From assembly GCA_945905835.1 (NCBI GenBank), contig CAMDQJ010000009.1:1-58327 (forward strand): 58,327 nucleotides of DNA, given 5' to 3'. This document shows, one piece after another, positions 28,311-36,391 of this stretch. The notes below the pieces were generated by a model. The model saw only the letters and a program-made list of their open reading frames with translations. It was not told the DNA's origin and searched no databases. The position numbers and the translations under genes were made by a program. Source of the stretch: Asaia bogorensis. GTDB lineage: Bacteria; Pseudomonadota; Alphaproteobacteria; Reyranellales; Reyranellaceae. Numbering within the stretch: position 1 is the stretch's first letter; every line of letters starts with the position of its first letter.

Positions 28311-29053
28311 AGCGCGCGCAGGAAGGCCACGAGGTCGCGCTTCTCGGCGTCGGAGAGCTTGTCGGCCGAGTTGGTCTTCTTGACGTAGAACTCGAACATG
28401 AAGGTCGCCGTCTCCTCCAGGGTCTTGAAGCGGCCGTCGTGGAAGTAGGGCGCGGTCTTCGACACTGAGCGCAATGACGGCACCTTGAATGGCCCGCCGC
28501 TGCCGACATCCTCGACGTCCTTCTTGTCGTAGGACGCGGGCAGATGGCAGGTCATGCAACCGACCCTGCCGGAGAACACGGCGAAGCCGCGCTTCACATC
28601 GGCTGGTGCCGTGTCGCGCAGCATGCCGTCGTTGTTGAGGAACGGCCCGGCCGGATTGGGCAGCGACTTCACATACGCCGCCAGTGCGTCGAGCGTCTCC
28701 TTCGACGGCTCCGCGCCCTTCATGCGGTTGACGATGATGCCCCTGATATTGGTCTCGATCGCCGGAATGGTGCCGGCCCACGACCACAGCGCCTGACGAC
28801 TGCCCGAACCCCACAGGGTCGGCGTGCTGCGCCCGGCCGGGGTGCCGTCGGGCACTGCATCGATGCCGACATAGGTCTTGTTGTCGGTGTGGCCGTTCAT
28901 GGGATGGCAGCTGGCGCAGGAATACTGGCCGCTGGCCGACAGGCCGGTGTCGCTGAACAGCGCCTTGCCCTTTTCGATCAGTGCCGCGGGAGCCTGGGCC
29001 AAGGCCGGCAGGGGTAGTGCGATCAGGGCGGCGATTGCCAATAGACGCTTCAT
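28307..29053 (-). CDS. periplasmic diheme cytochrome c (cytochrome c peroxidase/MauG-like)
   Basis: A 248-residue exported protein: signal peptide MKRLLAIAALIALPLPALAQ, then two c-type heme motifs, CASCH near residue 46 and CMTCH near 165. The region between resembles the CCP/MauG family (TPTLWGSGSRQALWSWAG; VPSLRSVSKTAPYFHDGRF). Members reduce hydrogen peroxide or carry electrons in the periplasm; the usual His that would ligate the peroxidatic heme may lie in YFHDGRF. It is shorter than classical CCP (about 320), so a simpler electron-transfer role is possible. Divergent from the LLM gene. Confidence 0.85.
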   Translation of the reverse strand: MKRLLAIAALIALPLPALAQAPAALIEKGKALFSDTGLSASGQYSCASCHPMNGHTDNKTYVGIDAVPDGTPAGRSTPTLWGSGSRQALWSWAGTIPAIETNIRGIIVNRMKGAEPSKETLDALAAYVKSLPNPAGPFLNNDGMLRDTAPADVKRGFAVFSGRVGCMTCHLPASYDKKDVEDVGSGGPFKVPSLRSVSKTAPYFHDGRFKTLEETATFMFEFYVKKTNSADKLSDAEKRDLVAFLRAL

Positions 29054-29128
29054 GGTCGTCTCCCTCCGGCGGTTCTTGTTGGGGGTTCACGTACGTCCGG
29101 GCTGACCAGATCACAAGCCACGAGCATG

Positions 29129-29158
29129 TTATTTGCATTTACAATAATTTTATTTGCA
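29129..29158. promoter_or_regulatory. paired direct repeats in the cytochrome c / LLM intergenic region
   Basis: TTATTTGCA occurs at 29129-29137 and again at 29150-29158, 21 bases apart (two helical turns), in an AT-rich patch with AATAAT between. This is 40 bases before the LLM start. A dimeric regulator binding one DNA face is a reasonable guess; the MarR gene in the same operon is the obvious candidate. Confidence 0.4.
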
Positions 29159-29197
29159 ATGAACGTTTCAAAAAAGCAGTGTCCCGGGAGACTCGTC

Positions 29198-30256
29198 ATG
29201 GATTTCGGTTACTTCACGCTCAGCGACAACCGCTACCCGAACAATCCGCGCACCGCGGAGGACTTCATCAAGGACATCTACGCCGAGGCGATCTGGGCGG
29301 AGAAGGTCGGGCTGAACTCGGCCTGGATCGGCGAGCACCATTTCAATCTGCTGGGCGTCAATGCCTCGCCGCTCGCCATCTTGGCACAGCTCGCCGGCGC
29401 CACGACGAAACTGCGGCTGGCGCCGGCCGTGACGCTTCTGCCCGTTCATCACCCGCTGCATGTGGCGGAAGAATGGGCGACGCTCGATTTGCTGTCCGGC
29501 GGCCGCGTCGACTTCGCCGCCGGCCGCGGCTACGACCGCAAGGAATACGAGCCGTTCGGCGCCTCGTTCGAGGATTCGTCCGAGCTCTTCGCCGAAGGCT
29601 TGGAGATCGTGTGGCGCGCCTGGACCGAAACCGGCAAGTGGTCGCACAAGGGCAAATTTTATCAGTTCGACAATGTCGAGATCCGGCCCAGGCCGGCGCA
29701 GAAGCCGCTCCGGCCCTACGTGGCCTGCTTCTCCAAGCCGTCGATGGAGCTGGCGGCCCGTAACGACTGGAACGTGATCTACGCGCCCTTCGCCGCCGCC
29801 ATGGTCTATGGCTCTCTGGGCGACGCCGTTCGCGTCTATCGCGAGACCTGCGAAGCGGAGTTCAAGCGGCCGATGCGTCGCGCCATGTGCTCGTACTTCA
29901 TCCATATCGCCTCGACTCCGGAAGAGGAGCAGTACGGCAAGGAAGCGCTGGTCCGCTATTTCCAGGATGCGCTGATCGCGGCCTTTCCCTCGGCATCGGG
30001 CGAGAAGGTGCCGCCGACCTACAAGTACTTCGTCGACATCGTGAACATCCTGCGCGACATGCGGCCGGAGAAGCTCACCGACAAGTCGATCCTGTGCGGC
30101 AGTCCGCAGCATATCGTCGACAGCTTGAAGAAGGTCGAGGCCTCCGGCATCGCCGAGGTCATCCTCTATTTCAACTACGGCCAGAAGCCGCATGCGATGG
30201 TAAAGGAGCAGATGGAACGCTTCATGCGCGAGATCGCGCCGCGTTTCTCTCGGTAA
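29198..30256 (+). CDS. LLM class flavin-dependent oxidoreductase
   Basis: A 352-residue luciferase-like monooxygenase, TIM barrel, using FMNH2. Recognisable segments are MDFGYFTLSDN, EKVGLNSAWIGEHHF, RLAPAVTLLPVHHPLHVAEE, LDLLSGGRVDFAAGRGYDRKEYEPFG, and the C-terminal SILCGSPQHIVDSLKK. The substrate is unknown; relatives oxidise alkanes, sulfonates or aromatic compounds and need a separate flavin reductase, absent here. ATG at 29198 follows GGGAGACTCGTC; a longer in-frame start exists but adds 24 non-homologous residues. A MarR-type regulator gene starts two bases after the stop, so the two form an operon. Confidence 0.9.
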   Translation: MDFGYFTLSDNRYPNNPRTAEDFIKDIYAEAIWAEKVGLNSAWIGEHHFNLLGVNASPLAILAQLAGATTKLRLAPAVTLLPVHHPLHVAEEWATLDLLSGGRVDFAAGRGYDRKEYEPFGASFEDSSELFAEGLEIVWRAWTETGKWSHKGKFYQFDNVEIRPRPAQKPLRPYVACFSKPSMELAARNDWNVIYAPFAAAMVYGSLGDAVRVYRETCEAEFKRPMRRAMCSYFIHIASTPEEEQYGKEALVRYFQDALIAAFPSASGEKVPPTYKYFVDIVNILRDMRPEKLTDKSILCGSPQHIVDSLKKVEASGIAEVILYFNYGQKPHAMVKEQMERFMREIAPRFSR

Positions 30257-30258
30257 TC

Positions 30259-30693
30259 TTGGGCCCACTCGAGAACTACCTGCCGTATCTCCTGAACCGC
30301 GCCGGCGCGCGAATCGCCGACGCCTTCGGCAAGGAAGTGCGGCCGCTCGGCGCCACGCTGCAGATGTGGCGCGTGCTGGCGGCATTGCGTGCACAGGACG
30401 GACGGCGCATGGGCGATCTGGCCGACACAACGTCGATCGAGGCTTCCACGCTCACTCGTCTGGTCGACGGCATGGAAAAGAAGGGCCTCGTTGCTCGCCG
30501 CCGCGCGGCCGACGATGCCCGCGCCGTCACGCTGCACGTCACAGCAGCCGGCCGGCGGCTCACCGGCCGCATCGTGCCGATTGCCGAGCGCTACGAGCAA
30601 GTGGCGCTTCAGGGTTTCGAGGAACGCGACGTTGATGTGCTGAAGGCGACGTTGCGCCGGCTCTACGCCAACATGGACGGGCTGGAAGACTGA
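30259..30693 (+). CDS. MarR family transcriptional regulator
   Basis: A 144-residue winged-helix repressor. LENYLPYLLNRAGARIADAF forms the dimerisation helix; LADTTSIEASTLTRLVDGME is the recognition helix; KKGLVARRRAADDARAVTLH is the wing. The start is TTG at 30259, two bases past the LLM stop codon, chosen because homology begins there and no ATG or GTG is near. The gene order suggests that it controls the LLM gene and itself, perhaps through the repeats at 29129-29158. Its 3' end overlaps the desaturase gene on the other strand by 31 bases. Confidence 0.85.
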   Translation: MGPLENYLPYLLNRAGARIADAFGKEVRPLGATLQMWRVLAALRAQDGRRMGDLADTTSIEASTLTRLVDGMEKKGLVARRRAADDARAVTLHVTAAGRRLTGRIVPIAERYEQVALQGFEERDVDVLKATLRRLYANMDGLED

Positions 30694-31715
30694 CGGGCGT
30701 CGCGGAACGACACCAGCCGGCGCTGCCGTTCGTCCCACAAAGTGAGTCGCACGCAACGAAAGCTCTCGAGCAGCGTCACCCGCCCGACCGAGCGCAATTC
30801 CGGATGGTCGTCCAGCACGCGCGGCAGGCGGTAGTACGGGATCAGGCTGCACAGGTGATGGACGTGGTGCACACCGATATTGGCGGTGAACCAGCGCAGG
30901 AAGGCCGGCAGGTCGTAGTGCGAGCTGCCGTGCAGGGCGGCGGCATGCAGGTTCCAGTCCTCGTCGTCCGCCCAGCTCGTGTTCTCGAACTGGTGCTGCA
31001 CGTAGAACAGCCAGACGCCGATCGAGGCCGCCAGAAGCATGATCGGCAGATGCACGAGCAGGAATGCCTTGATGCCGATCAGCCAGATCAGCAGGGCGGC
31101 GATCAGGGCGATCGACAGGTTGGTTCCCTGCGTGCTGATCCATGGCCGCCAGCCGCCGCGCATCAGGCCGACGGGCAGGCGATGCTGCAGGAAGAACAGA
31201 TAGGCCGGACCGACGCCGAACATGACCAGCGGATGGCGGTACAGGCGATAGCGCAGGCGGCCCCACATCGAGCGCGCGCGATATTCATCGACGGTGAGCG
31301 TGTCGACATCGCCCAGGCCGCGGCGGTCGAGATTGCCGGTGCTGGCGTGGTGCGTGGCATGGGTGCGGCGCCAGACGCCGTAAGGCGTCAGCGTCATAAC
31401 GCTCAGCACGCGGCCGATCCAGTCGTTGGCCTGCCGATGGCGGAAGAACGCACCGTGGCTGCAGTCATGCTGGATGGCGAAGAGCCGCACCAGAAAACAG
31501 CCGGCCGCGATGGCCAGCGGCAGGGCCAGCCAATAGCCGATGTCGAGCGTCGCCCAGGCCAGTGCCCAAAGGGCTGCCAGCGGCACGACCGTGATGGCGA
31601 TTTCGACGATGCTGCGGCCGGTGCTGGGCTGCCGGTAGCGTGCAAGAAGCTGCGGCCAGGCATGGGCATCCCGCGCGGGAACGGCCGGGCTCACAGCGTC
31701 TTGGCTTTGGCTCAA
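30663..31715 (-). CDS. fatty acid desaturase family membrane protein
   Basis: An integral-membrane diiron desaturase. All three histidine boxes are present: HDCSHGAFF, HATHHAS and GVHHVHHL, with hydrophobic helix pairs between them. This pattern fits acyl-lipid or beta-carotene-type desaturases/hydroxylases, which introduce a cis double bond using O2 and an electron donor. The start is uncertain: TTG at 31715 with AGGAAAG eight bases upstream gives 350 residues; a GTG at 31802 gives 379 but has no ribosome binding site. It ends inside the MarR gene on the other strand. Confidence 0.85.
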   Translation of the reverse strand: MSQSQDAVSPAVPARDAHAWPQLLARYRQPSTGRSIVEIAITVVPLAALWALAWATLDIGYWLALPLAIAAGCFLVRLFAIQHDCSHGAFFRHRQANDWIGRVLSVMTLTPYGVWRRTHATHHASTGNLDRRGLGDVDTLTVDEYRARSMWGRLRYRLYRHPLVMFGVGPAYLFFLQHRLPVGLMRGGWRPWISTQGTNLSIALIAALLIWLIGIKAFLLVHLPIMLLAASIGVWLFYVQHQFENTSWADDEDWNLHAAALHGSSHYDLPAFLRWFTANIGVHHVHHLCSLIPYYRLPRVLDDHPELRSVGRVTLLESFRCVRLTLWDERQRRLVSFRDARQSSSPSMLA

Positions 31716-31840
31716 AGGGGTGAACTTTCCTGCTGGGCGGTGTTCGTCGCCGAACAGGCACCTTGTCGGACCCGTGTGTCGAATCCGTGACCCTGACTGC
31801 ACCGATCCGGACGGTTAATCAAGGTCGCGAAACGACCCGC

Positions 31841-32512
31841 TCAGCGCTCTGACGAGGTGCGATAGATCGCGTTGACATGGATATCGGCGCAGTCGACCAG
31901 CGGGAAGGGCGGCTTGCCGCCCTGGAAGGCGAGAAAGAGGTCGGTGCCGCCCAGCATGATCGCCTGGGCGCCGCGCTGCATCAGCCGCTCGCCCGCCTTG
32001 AAGAACACGTCGCGTTGCTCCGGGGTGACGCGGCCGATCTGCGCCATGGCCATATAGGCGCCGCCCACCTGATCGAACATGTCGCCGTCGGGCGCCAGGA
32101 GCTCGGCCGAGGACACGCCGCCGTAGAGCCTGGTCTGCATGACCAGTCGCGTACCGAGAACACCGATCTTCGCGAGGCCGGCCTTCTTGATTGCCGCATC
32201 GACGGCGTGGACGCCGTGGACCAGCGGCAGCGGCGAGATCGCCAGCAGCTCGTTGATGCAGAAATGCCCGCCCATCGAGGTGACGGCGGCTGCCCGTGCT
32301 CCGGCGGCTTTCAGGCGCCCGATCAGGCCGGCGAAGATCACGGCCTGCCGGCCGGGATTGCCGCCGGTCAGATTTTTGGACATCTCGCGCACGTCGGCAT
32401 GGACGATGGTGCACTCAAGTGGAATGCCCGAAGCGGCGTGACGGTCGACGAGGCCGCGATAGTAGAAGTCGGTGGCGGCCGGTCCGATGCCGCCGATCAG
32501 TCCGATATGCAT
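31841..32512 (-). CDS. aspartate/glutamate racemase family protein lacking both catalytic cysteines
   Basis: A 223-residue protein of the Asp/Glu racemase superfamily: HIGLIGGIGPAATDFYY at the N-terminus and the two half-site regions VTSMGGHFCINEL near residue 80 and IMLGGTDLFLAF near residue 189. In active cofactor-independent racemases these read (P)CNTAH and LGCTE with one cysteine each. Here the positions are Ser/Met and Gly, so ordinary two-base racemisation is not expected. Cys at HFCIN is displaced by several residues. The gene starts one base after the stop of an ABC permease remnant, so it once belonged to a transporter operon. Confidence 0.8.
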   Translation of the reverse strand: MHIGLIGGIGPAATDFYYRGLVDRHAASGIPLECTIVHADVREMSKNLTGGNPGRQAVIFAGLIGRLKAAGARAAAVTSMGGHFCINELLAISPLPLVHGVHAVDAAIKKAGLAKIGVLGTRLVMQTRLYGGVSSAELLAPDGDMFDQVGGAYMAMAQIGRVTPEQRDVFFKAGERLMQRGAQAIMLGGTDLFLAFQGGKPPFPLVDCADIHVNAIYRTSSER

Positions 32513-32513
32513 T

Positions 32514-32715
32514 TTAGCGGGCGCCTCGGCGCTGGATGATGAGGTTGGCGGCCATTGTCAGCAGGAGCGTCACCGTCATCAGCACGAAGTCGATCGCACC
32601 GCCGAATGGCCAGTTCGATTTCTGGGTGAACTCGTTGTAGATCAGCGGCGCCATCAACTTGAACAGCGGCCCACCCAGCAGGAAGGGCGTGGCATACCCT
32701 ACGCTGGCCGCCTCT
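32514..32715 (-). pseudogene. ABC transporter permease remnant (C-terminal part)
   Basis: The minus-strand frame reads SVGYATPFLLGGPLFKLMA, then LIYNEFTQKSNWPFGGAIDF and TVTLLLTMAANLIIQRRG before its stop. This is the C-terminal quarter of a PotB/PotC-type permease (polyamine/putrescine ABC systems), covering the last two membrane helices. Upstream of about 32715 the match stops, and the start of a P-loop kinase gene on the other strand follows at 32739. The missing part includes the EAA loop that contacts the ATPase, so no working permease remains. Its end is one base from the racemase-like gene start. Confidence 0.65.
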
Positions 32716-32738
32716 TTGGCGCTACAGTCGGCGCCATC

Positions 32739-33200
32739 ATGCGTCGCATCGTCGTCTTTGGAACCACGGGATCGGGCAAGAGCTGGCTGGCCGAGCGGCT
32801 CGCGGCCGAGCGCGGCCTGCATCTGGTCGAACTCGACGCGCTGTTCTGGGGCCCCGAGTGGCAGCCGGCGCCGCTCGACCTCTTCTGCCACCGCGTTGAC
32901 TGCGAGACGCGCGACGGCGGCTGGGTCGCCGTCGGCATCTATGGCCAGGTGCGCGACATCGTCTGGCAGCGTGCTGATACGCTGGTCTGGCTCGATCTGC
33001 CGCTGCCGCTGGTGATGTGGCGCCTGCTCACCCGCACGATCCGCCGCATCGCCACGCGCGAGGACCTCTGGGGCACCGGCAACCGCGAGACTTTTACCCG
33101 CGCCTTCTTCAGCCGAACGGTGATCCGCCTGCGAAGCGCGCGCGACATCGAGCGCTTCGTCGCGGGCCGTGCCGATCTTTCGCAAGCCCTCGCCGCCTAG
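32739..33200 (+). CDS. small P-loop kinase (adenylate-kinase-like), probably internally deleted
   Basis: A 153-residue nucleotide-binding protein. Walker A is in VFGTTGSGKSWLAERLA; then LVELDALFWGPEWQPAP and DTLVWLDLPLPLVMWRLL, matching the adenylate-kinase-related family of about 180-190 residues. After NRETFTRAFFSR the text jumps to TVIRLRSARDIERF, whereas family members have about 40 residues between those points, including the basic stretch that follows FFSRDS. An in-frame deletion is the simplest reading. It lies next to a truncated permease, so this may be one damaged locus. The stop overlaps the GTG start of the next gene by one base (TAGTG). Confidence 0.7.
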   Translation: MRRIVVFGTTGSGKSWLAERLAAERGLHLVELDALFWGPEWQPAPLDLFCHRVDCETRDGGWVAVGIYGQVRDIVWQRADTLVWLDLPLPLVMWRLLTRTIRRIATREDLWGTGNRETFTRAFFSRTVIRLRSARDIERFVAGRADLSQALAA

Positions 33201-34201
33201 TGTCGGTTCATACCTTCACCTGCCTCGACGGCCATACCTGTGGCAATCCCGTACGGCTGGTGACGGGCGGTGGGCCGCTGCTCAAGGGCGCAAGCATGAG
33301 CGAGCGCCGCCAGGATTTCCTGGCCAACCACGACTGGATCCGCAAGGCGCTGATGTTCGAGCCGCGCGGCCACGACGTCATGTCGGGCTCGATCCTCTAT
33401 CCGCCGACGCGACCCGACTGCGACATCGGCATCCTGTTCATCGAGACCAGCGGCTGCTTGCCGATGTGCGGCCACGGCACCATCGGCGCGGTGACCATGG
33501 CCGTCGAGAACGGTTTGGTCGCACCCGCGAAGCCGGGCGAGCTAGCGCTCGACGCGCCGGCCGGCCGCGTCGTGGCGCGCTATCGCCAGGACGACCGCTT
33601 CGTCGAGAGCGTGCGCATCACCAACGTCGCGTCGTATCTGGCGATGAGCGATGTCACGGTCGACGTGCCGGGCCTGGGCGAGCTCACCTTTGACATTTCC
33701 TACGGCGGAAATTTTTATGCGATCCTCGAGCCGCAGAAAAACTTTGGTGGGCTCGAAAGCATCTCGGCGGGCGATGTGCTGCGTTACTCACCGATCATCC
33801 GCAAGATCCTGAACGACAGGATCCAGCCCGTGCATCCCGAGAACCCGACCATCAAGGGCATCGGCCACGTCATGTGGACGGGCAAGCCACGCGACTCCAA
33901 GGCCCACGCGCGCAACGCCGTGTTCTACGGCGACAAGGCGCTCGACCGCTCTCCCTGCGGCACCGGCACTTCGGCACGCATGGCCCAGCTCGCGGCGCGC
34001 GGAGGGCTGAAGGTCGGCGACGAATTCGTGCACGAGAGCATCATCGGCTCTCTGTTCGAGGGTCGTGTCGAGGAAGCCACCCGCGTCGGCAATCACTCAG
34101 CCATCGTGCCGTCGATCTCCGGCTGGGCGCGCCAGCACGGCATCAACACCATCTTCGTTGATTCGCGCGATCCCTTCGCGCACGGATTCTCGGTGGTCTA
34201 G
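33200..34201 (+). CDS. proline racemase superfamily: 4-hydroxyproline 2-epimerase-type
   Basis: A 333-residue cofactor-independent epimerase. The two catalytic cysteines are visible, in LPMCGHGTIG near residue 90 and in SPCGTGTSARM near 253, so the 4-hydroxyproline epimerase chemistry (not the Cys/Thr dehydratase) is expected. It would interconvert trans-4-hydroxy-L-proline and cis-4-hydroxy-D-proline. The start is GTG at 33200, overlapping the stop codon of the P-loop kinase by one base; this fits the homology, which begins VHTFTCLDGHTCGNPVRLV. Its stop overlaps the CaiB stop in a CTAG palindrome. No hydroxyproline oxidase gene is adjacent. Confidence 0.88.
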   Translation: MSVHTFTCLDGHTCGNPVRLVTGGGPLLKGASMSERRQDFLANHDWIRKALMFEPRGHDVMSGSILYPPTRPDCDIGILFIETSGCLPMCGHGTIGAVTMAVENGLVAPAKPGELALDAPAGRVVARYRQDDRFVESVRITNVASYLAMSDVTVDVPGLGELTFDISYGGNFYAILEPQKNFGGLESISAGDVLRYSPIIRKILNDRIQPVHPENPTIKGIGHVMWTGKPRDSKAHARNAVFYGDKALDRSPCGTGTSARMAQLAARGGLKVGDEFVHESIIGSLFEGRVEEATRVGNHSAIVPSISGWARQHGINTIFVDSRDPFAHGFSVV

Positions 34202-35397
34202 TCTGCCGCCTTGACCGCCGGCGCCGGTGCGCGCACGCCGCCCTTGGCGAACATGGCGTCGATCTCGGCGGCGCTGAATCCCAGTTCGTGCAGGATGTCG
34301 GGGCCGTCCTCACCGATATGCGGGGCGTGTTGCTGCGGTGGGTGTTCGCTGGCGGGTGGCAGGCCCGGGATGTTGGCCACCGGCATGCGGCCGAAGCCCT
34401 CCAGCTCGACCCAGTCGACGGCACCGGAGTCCTTGACGTGCGGATGCTCGAGATAGTCGGTGTAGTTGTTCACGCGCTCGCAGAACACGTCCTTGGGCTG
34501 CAGGATGGCGATCCACTCCTCGGTGGTCTTGGTCGGCATCGTCTCCTGCAGCGCCTTGATGATCTTGGCGGCGTTTTTGATGCGGTCATTGTGGCCCTGC
34601 AGCTCGGGATCGTCGGCGATGTCCTGGCGGCCGATCAGCTCGAACAGCAGGCGGAAATGATGAGGCCGCATGGCCGACACCATGATGTAGCCGTTCTTCG
34701 ACTTGTAGCTGCCGGCTGGCATGTAGAGCACTGGCGGCGCTCCCTTGGAGAACACCCATTCCATCAGCTTGGCGCCCTGGAAGGCCGCCGCCGAGCGCAT
34801 CAGGCTCGAATCGATAAAGCAGCCCTCGCCGAAGCGGAACTGGCGCATGATGGCCGTGCTGAGCGCCTGGAAGGTGTAGAGGCCTGTGGTTACGTCGACG
34901 GCGATCATGCCCTGACGCCACGGCGTGCCGTCGGGCATCTTGTTCATCACCATCATGCCGCTGAAGGCTTGTATGAGGCCGTCGACGGTCGGACGCTTGC
35001 TATAGGGACCGGTCTGGCCGAAGCCCGAGACAGAGCAGTAGACGACCCTCGGGTTGACCTTCTTGACGTCCTCGTAGCCGAAGCCCAGGCGCGTGATCAC
35101 GCCGGGACGAAAACTCTCCATCACCACGTCGGCCTTGGCCGCGAGTTTTTTCACGACGGCGATGCCGTCGGCCGACTTGAGGTCGAGCGCGAGGCTGCGC
35201 TTGCCGCGGTTGAAGGCCACCGAATGCGCGCAGTGATCGCCCTTGAGCTCGCCTAGGGCGCGGCCCCAATCGCCTTCCGGCGGCTCGATCTTGATGACGT
35301 CGGCGCCGTGCAGCGCCAGCAGCATCGAGGCATGCGGCCCCGCGACGCCCTGCGTGAAATCGAGCACGGTGATGCCGTCGAACGCGCCTTTGACCAT
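34198..35397 (-). CDS. CaiB/BaiF family (class III) CoA-transferase
   Basis: A 399-residue class III CoA-transferase. Recognisable are GITVLDFTQGVAGPHASMLLALHGADVIKIEPP, NRGKRSLALDLKS, and VVMESFRPGVITRLGFGYED, where the Asp of the family consensus D/E that forms the acyl anhydride lies in LDLK..EDV. They transfer CoA between an acyl-CoA and a carboxylic acid such as carnitine, oxalate or 2-methylacyl compounds. Start ATG at 35397 gives MVKGAFDGITVLDF; a longer frame exists but has no homology. It is divergent from the alpha/beta hydrolase, with a perfect operator-like repeat between them. Confidence 0.88.
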   Translation of the reverse strand: MVKGAFDGITVLDFTQGVAGPHASMLLALHGADVIKIEPPEGDWGRALGELKGDHCAHSVAFNRGKRSLALDLKSADGIAVVKKLAAKADVVMESFRPGVITRLGFGYEDVKKVNPRVVYCSVSGFGQTGPYSKRPTVDGLIQAFSGMMVMNKMPDGTPWRQGMIAVDVTTGLYTFQALSTAIMRQFRFGEGCFIDSSLMRSAAAFQGAKLMEWVFSKGAPPVLYMPAGSYKSKNGYIMVSAMRPHHFRLLFELIGRQDIADDPELQGHNDRIKNAAKIIKALQETMPTKTTEEWIAILQPKDVFCERVNNYTDYLEHPHVKDSGAVDWVELEGFGRMPVANIPGLPPASEHPPQQHAPHIGEDGPDILHELGFSAAEIDAMFAKGGVRAPAPAVKAAD

Positions 35398-35520
35398 CGT
35401 CGCAATGCCCCTCCCCGGCAGCATGAACGTACGTTTACCGGGGCCTCTCCCGCAAGCATGAACAAAAGTTACGTCAACCGGAACACAAGCTCGTTGAGGT
35501 CTGCGCAGCGGGTGACTAGA

Positions 35521-35538
35521 TGAGTGCAAATGCACTCA
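35521..35538. promoter_or_regulatory. perfect inverted repeat between CaiB and hydrolase genes
   Basis: TGAGTGCA-AA-TGCACTCA: an 8-bp perfect inverted repeat with a 2-base spacer, 124 bases before the CaiB start and 20 bases before the hydrolase start. Size and position fit an operator for a dimeric (for example TetR- or FadR-like) regulator controlling both genes. No regulator gene is adjacent. Confidence 0.55.
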
Positions 35539-35557
35539 AATCATCTGGAGACACGAA

Positions 35558-36391
35558 ATGTCCTCCCTGCCGCTGCCCATTGCCGCTCTCGCCGCCGCCA
35601 GCCATGTCGCACCCGCGCTGGTGGCGCCGTTCTTCCGCCGCATGATGCTGAATCCGCGCCGTGATGTGCGGCCGGCGCCGCGGCTCGACCTGCCGGCGGC
35701 CGACGAACGCATCGATCTCGGTGACGGGCTTGTGGCCCGGCGCTGGGGTGAGGGGCCGGTCGTGCTGCTGGTGCACGGCTTCGAGGGCAACCGCGCGCAG
35801 TTCGGCGCGGTGATCGGCGGTCTTTTGGATCGCAGCTTCTCGGCGGTGGCGCTCGACGTGCCGGCGCACGGCGAATCGGCCGGCAACGAGCTGACCGCTG
35901 TGAAATTCATCGCCGCGATAGAGCGCGCACTCGAACGACTGGGGCCGGTGCATGCGGTGGTCGGCCATTCGATGGGCGGCGCCATGGCGCTGTTCACGCT
36001 CGCCAAGTCGGGCGGCGCCACGCGCGTGGCCTTGATCTCCGCGCCGTCGGCGCTGGGCCGCGAGCTGCTGCGCTTTGCCGGCGCCATGGGTCTATCGAAG
36101 CGCGGCACGGCGGCCTTCATCGCCTCGGTCGAGGATCATGTCGGCCGTCCCGCCGACGATTTGGACGTCCGCCACATCGCCGACGGCGTCGAGTTGCCGG
36201 TGCTGCTGATCCACGACCAGAACGACCACCAGGTGCCGGTTCTGGAATCGGCGCGGGCGGCGCACATGCTGTCGACCGCCGAGCTGATCGTGACGCGCGG
36301 TCTCGGCCACAACAGACTTCTGGCCGATCCGTCGGTGGTCGCGTCGGTAGTGGAGTTCGTCGCCGCTCAGGAAACGATCGGCAGCACCTGA
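35558..36391 (+). CDS. alpha/beta hydrolase
   Basis: A 277-residue hydrolase of the alpha/beta fold. The nucleophile elbow GHSMGGAMA is near residue 138; the oxyanion segment VVLLVHGFEGNRAQF is near 67; the acid is likely Asp in LLIHDQNDHQVP and the catalytic His in TRGLGHNRLL near residue 255. The N-terminus is hydrophobic but with no clear signal peptide. Substrate unknown; an esterase/lipase-like role is typical. ATG at 35558 is preceded by TGGAGACACGA. Its 3' end overlaps the DUF2848 gene by 25 bases (convergent). Confidence 0.87.
   Translation: MSSLPLPIAALAAASHVAPALVAPFFRRMMLNPRRDVRPAPRLDLPAADERIDLGDGLVARRWGEGPVVLLVHGFEGNRAQFGAVIGGLLDRSFSAVALDVPAHGESAGNELTAVKFIAAIERALERLGPVHAVVGHSMGGAMALFTLAKSGGATRVALISAPSALGRELLRFAGAMGLSKRGTAAFIASVEDHVGRPADDLDVRHIADGVELPVLLIHDQNDHQVPVLESARAAHMLSTAELIVTRGLGHNRLLADPSVVASVVEFVAAQETIGST

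Noticed and set aside
30175..31266. A 363-codon frame across MarR and desaturase genes
   Set aside because: It is a frame-shadow; the desaturase histidine boxes and MarR helix-turn-helix are read in other frames.
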